A stretch of 64,000 nt of DNA from assembly GCF_016545825.1 (NCBI RefSeq), contig NC_052619.1, positions 26,327,803-26,391,802 of the forward strand. The letters are read 5' to 3'. The stretch comes from Eucalyptus grandis. Taxonomy: Eukaryota > Streptophyta > Magnoliopsida > Myrtales > Myrtaceae. The translations under genes were made by a program, and so were the position numbers. The notes below the pieces were generated by a model. The model was not told the origin of the DNA. It did not search any database and saw only the letters and a program-made list of their open reading frames with translations. Shown here in pieces: positions 10,490 to 20,270 of the stretch. The stretch's first letter is position 1. Every line of letters begins with the position of its first letter.

Positions 10490-11610
10490 ATGATCAGAAG
10501 AATCTTAAAACACTTCTTCAAGTAAGAAACAAGCCACATTGTTCTTGAAAAATAAAGACAACGCATAAAAACTCTAATAAGTTGGTGGAGGATGAGGATA
10601 TTAAGGGAAGAAATGAGGATTTTGGAGGAAAATTGGAGCAAATCGACTGAACAAAGCTCCTCCCGAATTTCCCACAAATCCTTGTCGCATCTCATTGTAG
10701 ACCATGTGGGATCTCCCTCAAAGCGAAGTAAGCTGGGTAAAAAGGGTCTCTACCAATGGATCACCTTCATTTCCGTCATAGTATCAACTCCGGCAGCTCA
10801 TGTTATACAGCTGGCTGATGGCTATAACCCTCAAGTTTGGTTTGGCCATCCCAAGCATTCTTCCATATCCAAACTTCTCCTTTCTTTCTAATGTCCATAC
10901 CTTTTAATGTGAACTCTCCATTAAATTGGCGGTCGCTTAGGACTCCAGGCATCTCACCTCTGAGGTCGACATCAAAAATTCCAAAAATGAGAGTTAAGGC
11001 CATCCCCCCACGGAAAATTTGGTCCATTTGGTGGTCACTTCGGGAGACCGAAAACTATTCTTGGACCTTGAACGTCAGCTTGATTTTTTCCTCGAACAAA
11101 TTAGCTCTAAGACCAGAAATGGGAAGCAGGCAGTATATCACAATCGTATGGGGACTGCATTGCACATATTGACATTCAAATGCAACATGTTAGGATTATG
11201 AACTAATCGCTTCACTTGTTCTTGAAAAAACATCATTTTTTCTCATAGTCATGTAAGTATCACGGATAGCTAAACGCCACAAATCATCCTTGGGATTAAT
11301 GTTAAAAAATAGTCAACGTTCCATTCACAGAACAACTCGTAAAACATTTCCTTCTTATCATCCTCACCTTTGATTGAATGAGTATGAAGCCCTTTCATAG
11401 CTTCAAAACAAATCTCCTCGACACCGACGGAAAACCAAAAATCCAACTCAACTGGCTAAACTATTTGCCTAAACGGAAATCTCTCCCTTGTGAAAAAAAT
11501 TCAAAGTCTATATTCCATCTCATCCAACACATTTCTAGCAGCAAACGTAGACAAATACATTTGATTAGCAATTTTCGAAATTTTACATGTCGCTACAGTA
11601 AGCTTAACTA
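10490..11610. repeat. Unidentified duplicated sequence, copy 1 (pairs with 13,690-14,570)
   Basis: This block is collinear with 13,690-14,570 in the same orientation. Shared anchors are cattgttcttgaaaaata, gaggaaaattg(g/a)agcaaat, ccaatggatcaccttcattt, ttggtttggccat(c/g)ccaag and ctcatagtcatgtaagtatc. Copy 1 holds about 240 bp more. The minus strand has short open frames (for example 10,803-11,027) that are disrupted in the other copy. I do not recognise a family. It could be a decayed gene or an unclassified transposon. Confidence 0.75.
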
Positions 11611-13689
11611 GACATGGGTGTTAACACTTGAATTTTACTTGATAAATCAAATATGCATTCAAGTAATAAAAAATATAAAAAATGAGAAAGAGAAAAAGAA
11701 AAGAAAAAACCCTATCTATCATTTCATATGGCCCTATTCGCGCAACTCCCGCCCATCTATAAAGCCTGCCCATTTCAGCATTTTTAAGGGGGAATCGGGG
11801 AAAACAAGTGAAAAAAAAAAAAAAAAAAAAGATCTTCCTCCATATACAGTCTCCTCCCTCCAAACCTGAGGGGAGACCAAATAATATTCATCGTCATCTC
11901 CATCATCAGACCTTTCTCTCTCCATAACCGCTCGCGCAGAGGACGCAATGCAAAGGTGGGATTGTCGGTTTTTTTCTGAGTAGGAGGGGACTGAGGATCG
12001 TGTTTTGGGGGAATGTCACGGAGAGAGTGAGGTAAGAAAGGGAGATAGAAATTACTCTGGAAGAAAAAACACAGAGTGGGGATGAAAATAAATTTTGAGA
12101 GCACTCCGGGAGATTTTCGGACTCCTTCCTTCGCGGTCAGACGTCTTCCATCATCACTCGCGGCCATTCCCTTACCACGGCCGAAAAACTCTCTGTTATC
12201 CTCTGTTTTAACATTCAATCCATCCTATGTTTTTACACCGATCAGTGTAGTCGGCGTACTTGGAGTCCCCCTTCTGGCTTTCGATCATTGCTCGTCGCTT
12301 TGGATCTCTTGCTTCTGTGAAGTATCGGGAGGACCGTTGCCTTGCCCCGTGTTGGAGGCAAAAACTCTAAAGCTGTCAAGTCCCGCTCGATCTCCACGTA
12401 TCCATCTCAAGTTCGTTGATCGACACTTAGCTGAACCTCCATGGACGAGTCTAATCAGCACTCGTGGTTGAAAATCCCTCCTCGGCAAGGTTGGTTTTGC
12501 AACACTTTTTTGGTCATTTCATAAATGAAGATTTAGTTTGAAGTTGACGCTGGTGTATGTCTGGGAAGAGACCAGGTTTGAAATTACTTTTTTGCCTCGA
12601 TGAATCAAACCCTTTCTGCAAAGAAAGAAGTATTCGGATTGTGCTGTGGTGTTGATACACTCATTATGTGTTTTTTTTTTTTTCCTGAGATGCTCACCAA
12701 CTGTTTGATGGGATGCATGAGTTAAATCTGTGGCCCTTGCCTCGATTAGGAAGCAAAACTGACACATTCGGATTGATTTTGTTGAAAAATACTGATTATG
12801 GGATGTGGTTTCTAGTCTAAGCATTGTGGATTAAATTTTTTTCCCCATTCACTACGGTTCTGCTTTCCAGAACACTTTATGGTCTCCCGATATGTCACCG
12901 GCTATCTATTTTTGCTATTCTTCTGCATCTCTATGGCCACATGATGTGGTCGTTTTTTTGGCGAGAAATGTGGCTTGAAATCTTTGACCCATACGCTGAT
13001 TAGCTGGGTAAATCTCGCACTAGATGAGGTCCAGTTCTTTACGCTCATATCCTGCGTGTCCCTTCCGCTATTTTTATGCATGACGATTGACGGACGATGG
13101 CCGTTATCCAGGCGAATGAAGCCACACAACGACGACGTTACATTCAATGCTTGGATACGTCGATCGTTGATGAGGTTGAGTTGGTTTCTTTGGCAGAGCA
13201 GAGCTCTCAGGATGTGCACGAGGAAGATGATAGAAAGAAGACGACAGGGCAAAAAAGAAGAATAAGGAGAGAAGAGAATAAATAGGAAAATGGGCCTCTT
13301 AATGGACAATGAATTCATTGTGGGCTTAGCATGAGAGAGTTGGGTTAGTGCCGTTATGTTCAATACCGTTTTGACTGTTGATTGAGCTATAGACCTCGTT
13401 TTTTTATTAGCGAATTTGGGTTTGACTAGTTTCAAGAGGGAATTGGGCTCAATCCTATGATTTGAGCCCAGTTTGAGTTTTTGATTGAACCCTCTTAAAG
13501 CAATAAGCCAGGTGAATCGTGTGCATAGATTTTATATGTGTCAGCCCGTGTCCGTGCTGGGTCGAAGGCCCAGCCTAGACCCCTTTTTTGAAATATATAA
13601 TAAGAATAATAATAATAAATGAATAAAAATTTAATGATATAAAAATATAAAAAAATAGAAAAAAATTAAAATGTTGTTAGAAACATAGA
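11611..13689. other. Unassigned region with a GC-richer segment
   Basis: Poly-A/poly-T runs (11,811-11,830; 12,669-12,683) flank a segment of higher GC at 11,850-12,490. It contains pyrimidine-rich leader-like sequence and an ATG at 12,441 followed 51 nt later by a possible donor (aag|gttggt at about 12,490). Another open stretch at 13,097-13,285 is rich in charged residues (for example QRRRYIQCLD). None of these can be joined into a convincing gene. It may hold a 5' gene fragment. At 13,590-13,680 it is almost pure AT. Confidence 0.3.
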
Positions 13690-14570
13690 CCTTGATTAGG
13701 TTGTTAAGCACATTGTTCTTGAAAAATACGGACAACACGTAAAAACTTTAATAAACTTGCTGGAGGAGGAGGATACTATGGAAAGAAGTGAGAATTTTGG
13801 AGGAAAATTGAAGCAAATCGACTGAACAATTGGAGTTCCTCTCTAATTTCCCGCAAATCCTTGTCTCATCTCATTGCAGACCATGTAAAACTCCCCTCAA
13901 AGTCAAGTAAGCTCGATAGAGCCTCCACCAACGGATCACCTTCATTTTCATCCTAATATAAACTCCGATAGCTAGCCGCATATAGTGATGGTGGCTATAC
14001 CCCTCTTGAGTTTGGTTTGGCCATGCCAAGCATTCTTCCTTATCCAAACTTCTCCTTTCTTCTTGCGATGTCCATACCTTTTAGCGTGGACTCTCCAATA
14101 AATTGGTGGTTGTTTAGGACTCTAGGCGTCTCAACCCCGAGGTCGACGTCAAAAGTTTCAAAAAAACCAAGTTAAGGCGATTACCCTCCTTTTGGAGGTC
14201 GCCTAACTTGTTTGAAAAAAATCATCATTTTTCTCATAGTCATGTAAGTATCATCGGTGGCTAAACGCCTCAAATCACCCTTAGGATTAATGGTTGAGAA
14301 TAATCAACATTGCATCCACAAAAGAATTGTAAATTATTTTCTTCTTAGCATTCTCGCCATTGATCAAATGAGTATAAAACCATTCATAGCTTCAGGATAA
14401 ATCTCCACGGACACCGATAGAAAACCAAATCCAACCCAATCAGCTAAACCATTTGCCTAAACAGAAATCTCTCCCGTGTGAAAAAACTCAAAAGTCTATA
14501 CTCTGTCTCTTCCAACACACTTCTAGCAACAAATGTGTGATATTTACAGAAGCAAGCTTGGCTCCATTCG
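13690..14570. repeat. Unidentified duplicated sequence, copy 2
   Basis: Partner of 10,490-11,610 in direct orientation, 3.2 kb away, shortened by internal deletions. Both copies show the same order of anchors and end near the motif ctaaaccatttgcctaaac...gaaatctctccc (11,455-11,490 and 14,445-14,475). Divergence is substantial, with many scattered differences and gaps. Confidence 0.75.
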
Positions 14571-14689
14571 TGGAACCCAATTTACAGAGCAGTCGACGCA
14601 ACCTCCTCTTTGCTTTGTTATGCCCTTCAGTGTGATGAAGAACTACTTCCCCTCTTTTCCTGCTATGTGTTTGATCAAGCTACATCCAT

Positions 14690-14885
14690 AGGTTGTGAGC
14701 TTTTAGATATATTTATGCAAATGGTTACTCAAAGCTTCGTAAGTTTCCGCACAAGATGGAGAATAATTCAGTCGTTCCGGATTGTGCCACTAGATAGCTA
14801 AATCTAATTCATCTAGATCTAAGAAATTACAGTATGTCAAGAATGGATTTTCTCATGGATGATACTTATTTTTCCACCTTGATGT
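14690..14885 (+). pseudogene. TNL LRR fragment, copy of the 8.5-kb fragment
   Basis: About 190 bp aligns with 8,550-8,740. Both contain gagctctt/gagctttt then atatttatgca, ggttactcaaagctt, attcagtcg and ggattttctcatggatg, and both reach tttttccaccttg. It is frameshifted relative to an LRR reading and ends abruptly at about 14,885. It sits just upstream of a TIR exon relic, so the order LRR-then-TIR marks a boundary between two former genes. Confidence 0.65.
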
Positions 14886-15024
14886 AATATAATGTCGATC
14901 AAGACATCTAATTAATGTAGAAAAGGTTCACGCACAAATAGGTTAGATTTATGCACATTTTAATATTGTTAAAACACCTAATAATACTTTTTCTTGAAGA
15001 AAGTCATGCAACTGGGCGTTAGAG

Positions 15025-15160
15025 AATATATAGATAAGATCGAATGGCGAATAAATTACCCAAACAAAGTACCAAATCTTAGGCAACTCGTTAAAATATA
15101 TAGAGAAGATCAAATGGGAATAACCACCCAAACAAAGTACCAAATCTTGGGCAACTCATT
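15025..15160. repeat. Tandem 70-bp repeat with TATA-like motif upstream of a TIR exon
   Basis: Two copies of a 70-bp unit (15,025-15,094 and 15,095-15,160) each begin aatatatagaNaagatc, contain acccaaacaaagtaccaaatctt and end ggcaactc. The second copy ends about 32 bp before the ATG of the TIR exon relic, so the AT-rich motif is doubled in what would be the proximal promoter or leader. Confidence 0.85.
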
Positions 15161-15191
15161 GTTCATTGTTAACTTATGTTTCCTAATTCTA

Positions 15192-15666
15192 ATGGCGTCT
15201 TCTTCTTCTTTCAATTCCAGAATGAGTTTCAAAGTCTTTGTATGTTTCAAAGAAGAGAACGTTGGCGACAACTTTGTCACACATCTATACGCAGTCCATG
15301 TTGGAATATCCTACTTCCATGTTCAACAAAGGGGAAAGATGAAGAGAATCTAATGGTCACAGTTCCAAAGATAATCGAGGAATCAGACCTTGCAATCATC
15401 ATTTTCCCCGAGGACAACATCTATTCGGAGTTGTGTTTGGAAGAGGTGGCAAAGATCATGGAGTGCAAGAAGCAAAGAGACCTCAAGTTCTTTTCGTTGT
15501 TTTACAAAGTGAAATTAGATACGGTAAGTGGATTGAAAGGGAGTTACCAAACTGGTCTTGAATATTTTCAAAAGAGGCTTTGTAAGGATGTGAGGAGATT
15601 GATGAGATGGAAGGACACTCTCCAGGAGGAGGATAGCTTGTCCAGGCGGTACTTGGATGATGATGA
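15192..15666 (+). pseudogene. TIR exon relic (TNL)
   Basis: Starts with an ATG and MASSSSFNSRMSFKVFVCFK, a degraded version of the usual FDVFLSFRGED, followed by NFVTHLYA. A frame change near 15,300-15,340, with loss of part of the alpha-B/BB-loop region, leads to IIEESDLAIIIFPEDNIYS, then LCLEEVAKIMECKK, which holds the position of the TIR catalytic glutamate although the preceding Trp is Leu. It ends LMRWKDTLQEEDSL and runs into a consensus donor (ga|gtaagt at 15,667). This donor is in the same phase (2) as TIR exons of loci 2 and 3. No NB-ARC exon of its own follows; the next gene piece is the TIR exon of locus 2. It may be a lone TIR gene or a truncated TNL. Confidence 0.75.
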
Positions 15667-15690
15667 GTAAGTAGTAATCTTGCCACTAAC

Positions 15691-15693
<3 letters not shown>

Positions 15694-15722
<29 letters not shown>
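15694..15722. repeat. (CT)n microsatellite
   Basis: About 14 uninterrupted CT units directly downstream of the TIR exon donor. It resembles the CT tracts that start introns in loci 1 and 3, but here it is about 27 bp inside the intron. Confidence 0.9.
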
Positions 15723-17188
15723 GACACACTCTCATCCGACGCTCACACAGCACGGAGCACACTTAGGCTGCACAAGAAACAGAGAACCTCCTCTTTAAGC
15801 CTCCGTCAATTCACCACGCCACCCCAGCCGCATCACCTCAACCCCCCTCTATCTCTCTATTTCCATAAGCACTGGGGAATGAATCTAGGCTCGCGACCCC
15901 AAATCTGGGGTCGTTACCCTCGGGCAGCGGTTGCCTGAGGCTGGATATGACCGAGACGTTCCGCTTGTCTTCCGTGACAGAGGAACAAAAACAAAGAAAG
16001 AGAGGTGCAACAACAGCTAGGACAAGCAATGGTGACGGGAACGCAAAACAGAGAAAGAGAGGCGCAACTAGGACAGGCGATGGTGACAGGAACGCCACGG
16101 TGGCGAGGACATGATGGTGGGGCGAACACAATGACGGCGATGGCAGAGAAGTGGCAAAGGCAGCGGAGAGAAGAGAAAGGGGCGGGGGAAACTTAGTTGA
16201 CTTTAAGGGTAAAGTAACAAATTAAATTCAGATTTTGTATATATATCCACAACTCAAAATTCTGAACGTGCGATTTTGTTAAAAGAAAAATTGAGCAAAT
16301 TTCAAATGATTGATGTAGTCAATATCAAAGACACTACATAATTCATAATCATCTGGCCTATATTAACCTATTTCTATATACTATATTTCCTTATAATCAA
16401 AACTGAAAGAATATTTACTATACGTGCCACATAATTGTTCAAAATGTGCTCTATTATTGTCACTTGGTAAGGCACATGGCATAATTGTTCCACTTGGCTC
16501 ATAATCTTAGAGTACATTTTGAAATATGTGTCTGTTTGAAATAAAATTTTAAGTAACAAATGCTTAGGTTTTTTTTTTTTTTTTTTTTTTTTCAAACTTA
16601 TGTTAAGTTTCGAAGTGTGAGAAATTTGACTCAATAACATAGATAATGTAGCTCACTGTGAATATAAATTATGATACCCAACTATATATAAGTACGTAGA
16701 CAGTACAAATAAATCATAAATAATCTAGTCCTAATTGGAAATAATGTGGTTTAACTTCATTAAGTATTAGCTTAATTGAACCATTACAAAGAAATTAGTT
16801 AAAGAACAATTAAATTTATAAAAGAGGACGAAAATCAAGCACAAATAAAAAAAATTATCAAGTTATTTGAAACTAAAATTATATCTTATTTCTTTACATG
16901 ATCAAATTCAGTTAACAATTAAAATTGCTTTAGTTGGCGAAGATAAGAAAATTAATTAAAGAAATATTTAAAAGATAAAACTTATAAAATATTAAAATAG
17001 TAACATCAAAATAAAAAGAAATCCTCCTAAGAAGAGCATAATAAAAGTGCACCTATTATATTAACTGATAAAATTATACTTAATTCCCTTGATTTAAATA
17101 ATACAGTATGAATAAAAATTAAGCTTAACTTATCCGATTGTTTTATTTCATATTTCTCGGTCCTTTTAAAATAAACTTGAATGGAAAA
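15723..17188. other. Intergenic DNA before locus 2
   Basis: The first part (15,730-16,195) is relatively GC-rich and contains an imperfect tandem duplication: gaaagagagg(t/c)gcaac, then aggaca(a/g)gc(a/g)atggtgac, at 15,997-16,045 and 16,052-16,095. The rest is AT-rich with a poly-T run at 16,569-16,592. No gene is recognised. Confidence 0.5.
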
Positions 17189-17249
17189 TTAACTTGTCGT
17201 CGTTTCTGGAAAAAATTGAAGAGGAAAGAGCATCACATTCAATCTTCCA

Positions 17250-17665
17250 GTGTGGTCGTCGTCGTCTCCTTCCTCTTCCGCAGCAAGATGGCCGTTCGAC
17301 GTCTTCCTCCGCTTCAGAGGTGAGGACGTCCGCCCCGGCTTCCTCCCTTCACGGCGGCATCGACGCCCACATCGACGGCGAGGGCTTGAGGCCCGGGGCG
17401 CGAGATCCTGCCGGGCGCTCACGAAGGCCACCGAGGAGTCACGGATCGCCGTGCTCGTCTTCTCCGAGGACCATGCTTCGTCTGGGTGGTGCTTGGACGA
17501 GCTCAGTGAAGGAAGGTGATGGAGTGGAAGGGGCTCAAGGGGACAGCTGGTGTTGCCCCTGTTCTACAGCGTGGAGCCGAGGGAGATTCGATGGCAGAGA
17601 GAGAGGGTTATGGCAAGGCATTGGCTAGTCACCGATTTGTTCGGTTGGTATTACTATGACCATGG
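17250..17665 (+). pseudogene. Locus 2 TIR exon
   Basis: Starts at the site of the locus 3 ATG, but the codon is GTG. RWPFDVFLRFRGEDVRPGFL matches the TIR start. About 20 bp are then missing relative to locus 3 and the frame is lost through the BB-loop region. The frame returns for EESRIAVLVFSEDHASSGWC and LDEL, which contains the catalytic glutamate position, and is lost again at the stop following GR (17,517-17,519). The end (LFGWYYYDHG) and a consensus donor gg|gtaag at 17,666 remain legible. Confidence 0.85.
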
Positions 17666-17846
17666 GTAAGCACAGTATTCCTGTTCGACCTTGTAAAAGA
17701 ATATGGAATTCTCTAATCTGTTGATACTTGATGGGATCGATTAGTGTGATGGAGTCATTTTTTGGAATGTTACGGAGTGGTTGTTTTCTTCGTGTTAGTT
17801 TTTATTTAGTTCAATGGATCGTATATTGCCATTATTGTTTTGGCGG

Positions 17847-18959
17847 AGATGAGACCAAGTTCATCGAGAGAATTGTCAAAGAGATCTCGACTGTAGTCAA
17901 ACGAGTACCCTCGAGTGTTGCCAAGCATCCTGTCGGTGTAGGTTGCTGGGTAGAGAAAGTAAGATCGTAGTTAAGTACGGGCTTGGATGAGGTTCGGTTG
18001 ATAGGAATATGGGGAGCGGGAGGTATAGGGAAGAGCACTATCGCTAAAGCTGTCTATAAGAGTATCACTAGTCAAACAGTATAACTGGTCATTTTGGTGG
18101 GTGTAGCTTTCTTGCAAATGTTATAGAAACTTCCAGTTAACCTGATGGCCTGGTTCATTTGCAAAAAGCACTCTTCTCCGAGATACTGTGGAAAGAAAAT
18201 TTAATGGTCTTCAGTGTGGATGGGGGGGTTAAACTAATACAAGATAGACTTTGCTACAGGAAGATTCTGCTTGTGCTTGATGATGTGGATCATGGGGACC
18301 ACTTGAATGTGTTAGCTAGAGAATGTGAATGGTTTGCAAAAGGGAGCACGGTCATTATTATGACGAGATAAACATGTACTGACTTCTCATGGGATAGATC
18401 AGGTATATGAAGTTAAATCATTAGATCAAGGTGAAGCTTTTGAACTTCTGAGTTCATATGCTTTTCCAAGAAACCAGAAAGGGGACATACATTGTGATCT
18501 CACACATAATATTTTGGGCTAGGCTAATGGCCATCCCTTAACAGTTCTGGTCTTGGGTCCGTTTTTATGTGGTAGAAGCAGAGGGGAATGGGAGAGTACA
18601 TTGGGTAAACTTGCCGATAGTCCTAATAAAGATATAAACAGCGTTCTGAAGATAAGTTTTGATACATTGGGGGACAATGAGAATGGCATTTTTCTTGACA
18701 TTGCTTGCTTATTTAAAGGGAGGGATAGTGATTATGTAACCAAAGTTCTTGATAGTTGTGGTTTAAAGACATTAATTGGGACTCAAACTTTAATACAGAG
18801 ATCTTTAATAAACGTTGAGAATCAGAGAACAGTACAAATGCATGACTTGATTTGGCCGATGGATCAGGATATCTTGAAACAAGAGTATCCAAATGACCTG
18901 GGAAATGGAGTAGATTATGGTGCTACGATGATGTTTTTGAAGTATTTTCAGAGGATATT
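17847..18959 (+). pseudogene. Locus 2 NB-ARC exon
   Basis: Order of motifs as in TNLs: ETKFIERIVKEI; P-loop GIWGAGGIGKSTIAK (18,006-18,050); RNBS-A GGCSFLANV; kinase-2 RKILLVLDDVD (18,260-18,292); a truncated GSTVIIMTR; GLPLA degraded to GHPLTVLVLG; RNBS-D IFLDIACLFKG; and VQMHDLIWPMDQ with the MHD motif at 18,838-18,846. Stops follow the pre-P-loop segment (17,969), the P-loop segment, the RNBS-B segment (18,369) and ILG (about 18,520). The longest intact piece is 18,553-18,963. Without an acceptor or a donor this exon could not be spliced normally. Confidence 0.9.
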
Positions 18960-19063
18960 ATGAGAGCTTCTCATGACATCATTGATAATATTGTCTTCTT
19001 TAATTTACACACTATTCCCTAATTCAGGTTGGGTAATAATTATTATTTTGTTTTCCTTGATAG

Positions 19064-19339
19064 GGAACCAATGTTGTTAGAGGCATAGTGTTGGACTTAC
19101 CGACACAAGAAGAGTTAGACATCAATCCGAGTGCTTTCACATATATGAGGAGACCGAGATTGCTCCTAGTCCTGAATGCATAGCCCAGCAGAGTTCCCAT
19201 ATGTCTTCTAAAAGATTTAAGGTGGCTTGAATGGCCTGAGTATCCTTTATCAACTCTGAAGTTTAGTGCTAGTCTAAAGAAACTTGTTTGGTTTGATGTG
19301 CATAATAGCCAGATTAAAGAATTAGGAGATAACTTAAAG
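19064..19339 (+). pseudogene. Locus 2 third exon (first LRR segment), one nonsense codon
   Basis: 276 nt between AG (19,062-19,063) and GT (19,340), exactly the length and phase of the locus 3 third exon. It reads GTNVVRGIVLDLPTQEEL, SAFTYMRRPRLLLVLNA, then a TAG stop at 19,181-19,183, then LRWLEWPEYPLSTLKF and NSQIKELGDNLK. The stop replaces an Arg codon (CGA) of locus 3. This exon has only that one lesion. Confidence 0.85.
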
Positions 19340-19438
19340 GTACATCATACATTCTTTTATTGACAGTTTCCATTTTCGTGCCTTTCACAAAGTGAAATTT
19401 ATCAAAACCTTGTTCGGCTGTTCTTTTTAATTTGCAGC

Positions 19439-20270
19439 ATTTTAGGAATTTGAAGTTCCTAATTCACAATTGCTCTAAGTCTCTTATTAGTGTTCTGGAC
19501 ATATCAAAGATGCTAAATTTGGAGACAGTGAACTTAAGTAGGTGCTTGAACCTCAAGGAGCTTCCAAGCAAACTGAAGCTGGAATATCTTCAAAACTTGA
19601 TGTAATTGGCTGCTCTAAGCTTGATAAATTTCCTGATATTAAGGATATGGAGAGCTTAACAAAACTTCATATATCTCAGATCTCCATTAAATAACTTCCT
19701 GCATCAATTGGAAACCTTATCTCTGTTGAGGATTGTGGAAAAGTCTGATCAATCTTCCTAGTAGCATTTACGAGATGCAAAATCTAGAGCACCTTTCTCT
19801 TGAAGGGTTGTTCGCTATTTAGCTCGTTTCCAGGGAGCAGTGAGAGCTCCAATCTCCCTAATGGTAGACTTGGATTCCAAATTTGGTCTCCCCGAAGCTT
19901 AGTGGGTGCAAGCTGTCAGAGGAAGAATTTCTTTAGTCTTACCTGCTTCTCTGCTGTAAATATTTTGCATCTCTATGGATATAATTTTGTTAGTCTTTCT
20001 ACATGCAATAGCAAGTTTGAGGAGTTGATGGTCCATTAAAAATTAGATGACTATAAGCAATTGCAGGAGATCTTGGAGCTTCCACCAAACATTTACACCC
20101 TTGAAGCAAATGGCTGCAATTCATTGTCCAGATTTCCAAATTTGCCTATTCAATGCATTCAGTCCTCCATGTCAGTGTATGTTCATTTAGATTCTTGTCA
20201 TGGATTGGTTCATGAAGGTATCGACCTAGTTAATATGATACATGTGCATGAGCTGATGTGATTTCTGATT
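19439..20270 (+). pseudogene. Locus 2 LRR exon, several frameshifts
   Basis: After a cag acceptor it reads HFRNLKFLIHNCSKSL, then ISKMLNLETVNLSRCLNLKELPSKL, and then breaks. Further LRR traces follow in other frames: LPASIGNLISV (about 19,690), LKGCSLFSSFPGS (about 19,800), and QEILELPPNIYTLEANGCNS (20,064-20,125), the last matching QEIPQLPSNIRIIRANNCRS of locus 3. At least four frame changes or stops are needed to follow it. Confidence 0.75.

Noticed and set aside
11784..12218. 144-codon minus-strand frame
   Set aside because: Ends in poly-Phe from a poly-A tract and has no recognisable motif. The GC-richer segment looks more like a plus-strand leader.
12441..12490. ATG plus short open exon with a possible donor on the plus strand
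   Set aside because: Only 16-17 codons, and no in-phase second exon with a meaningful reading was found downstream. Mentioned within the region description instead.
15694..15722. CT tract as a GAGA-type regulatory element
   Set aside because: It is a plain microsatellite within an intron-like position, with nothing supporting a regulatory role.
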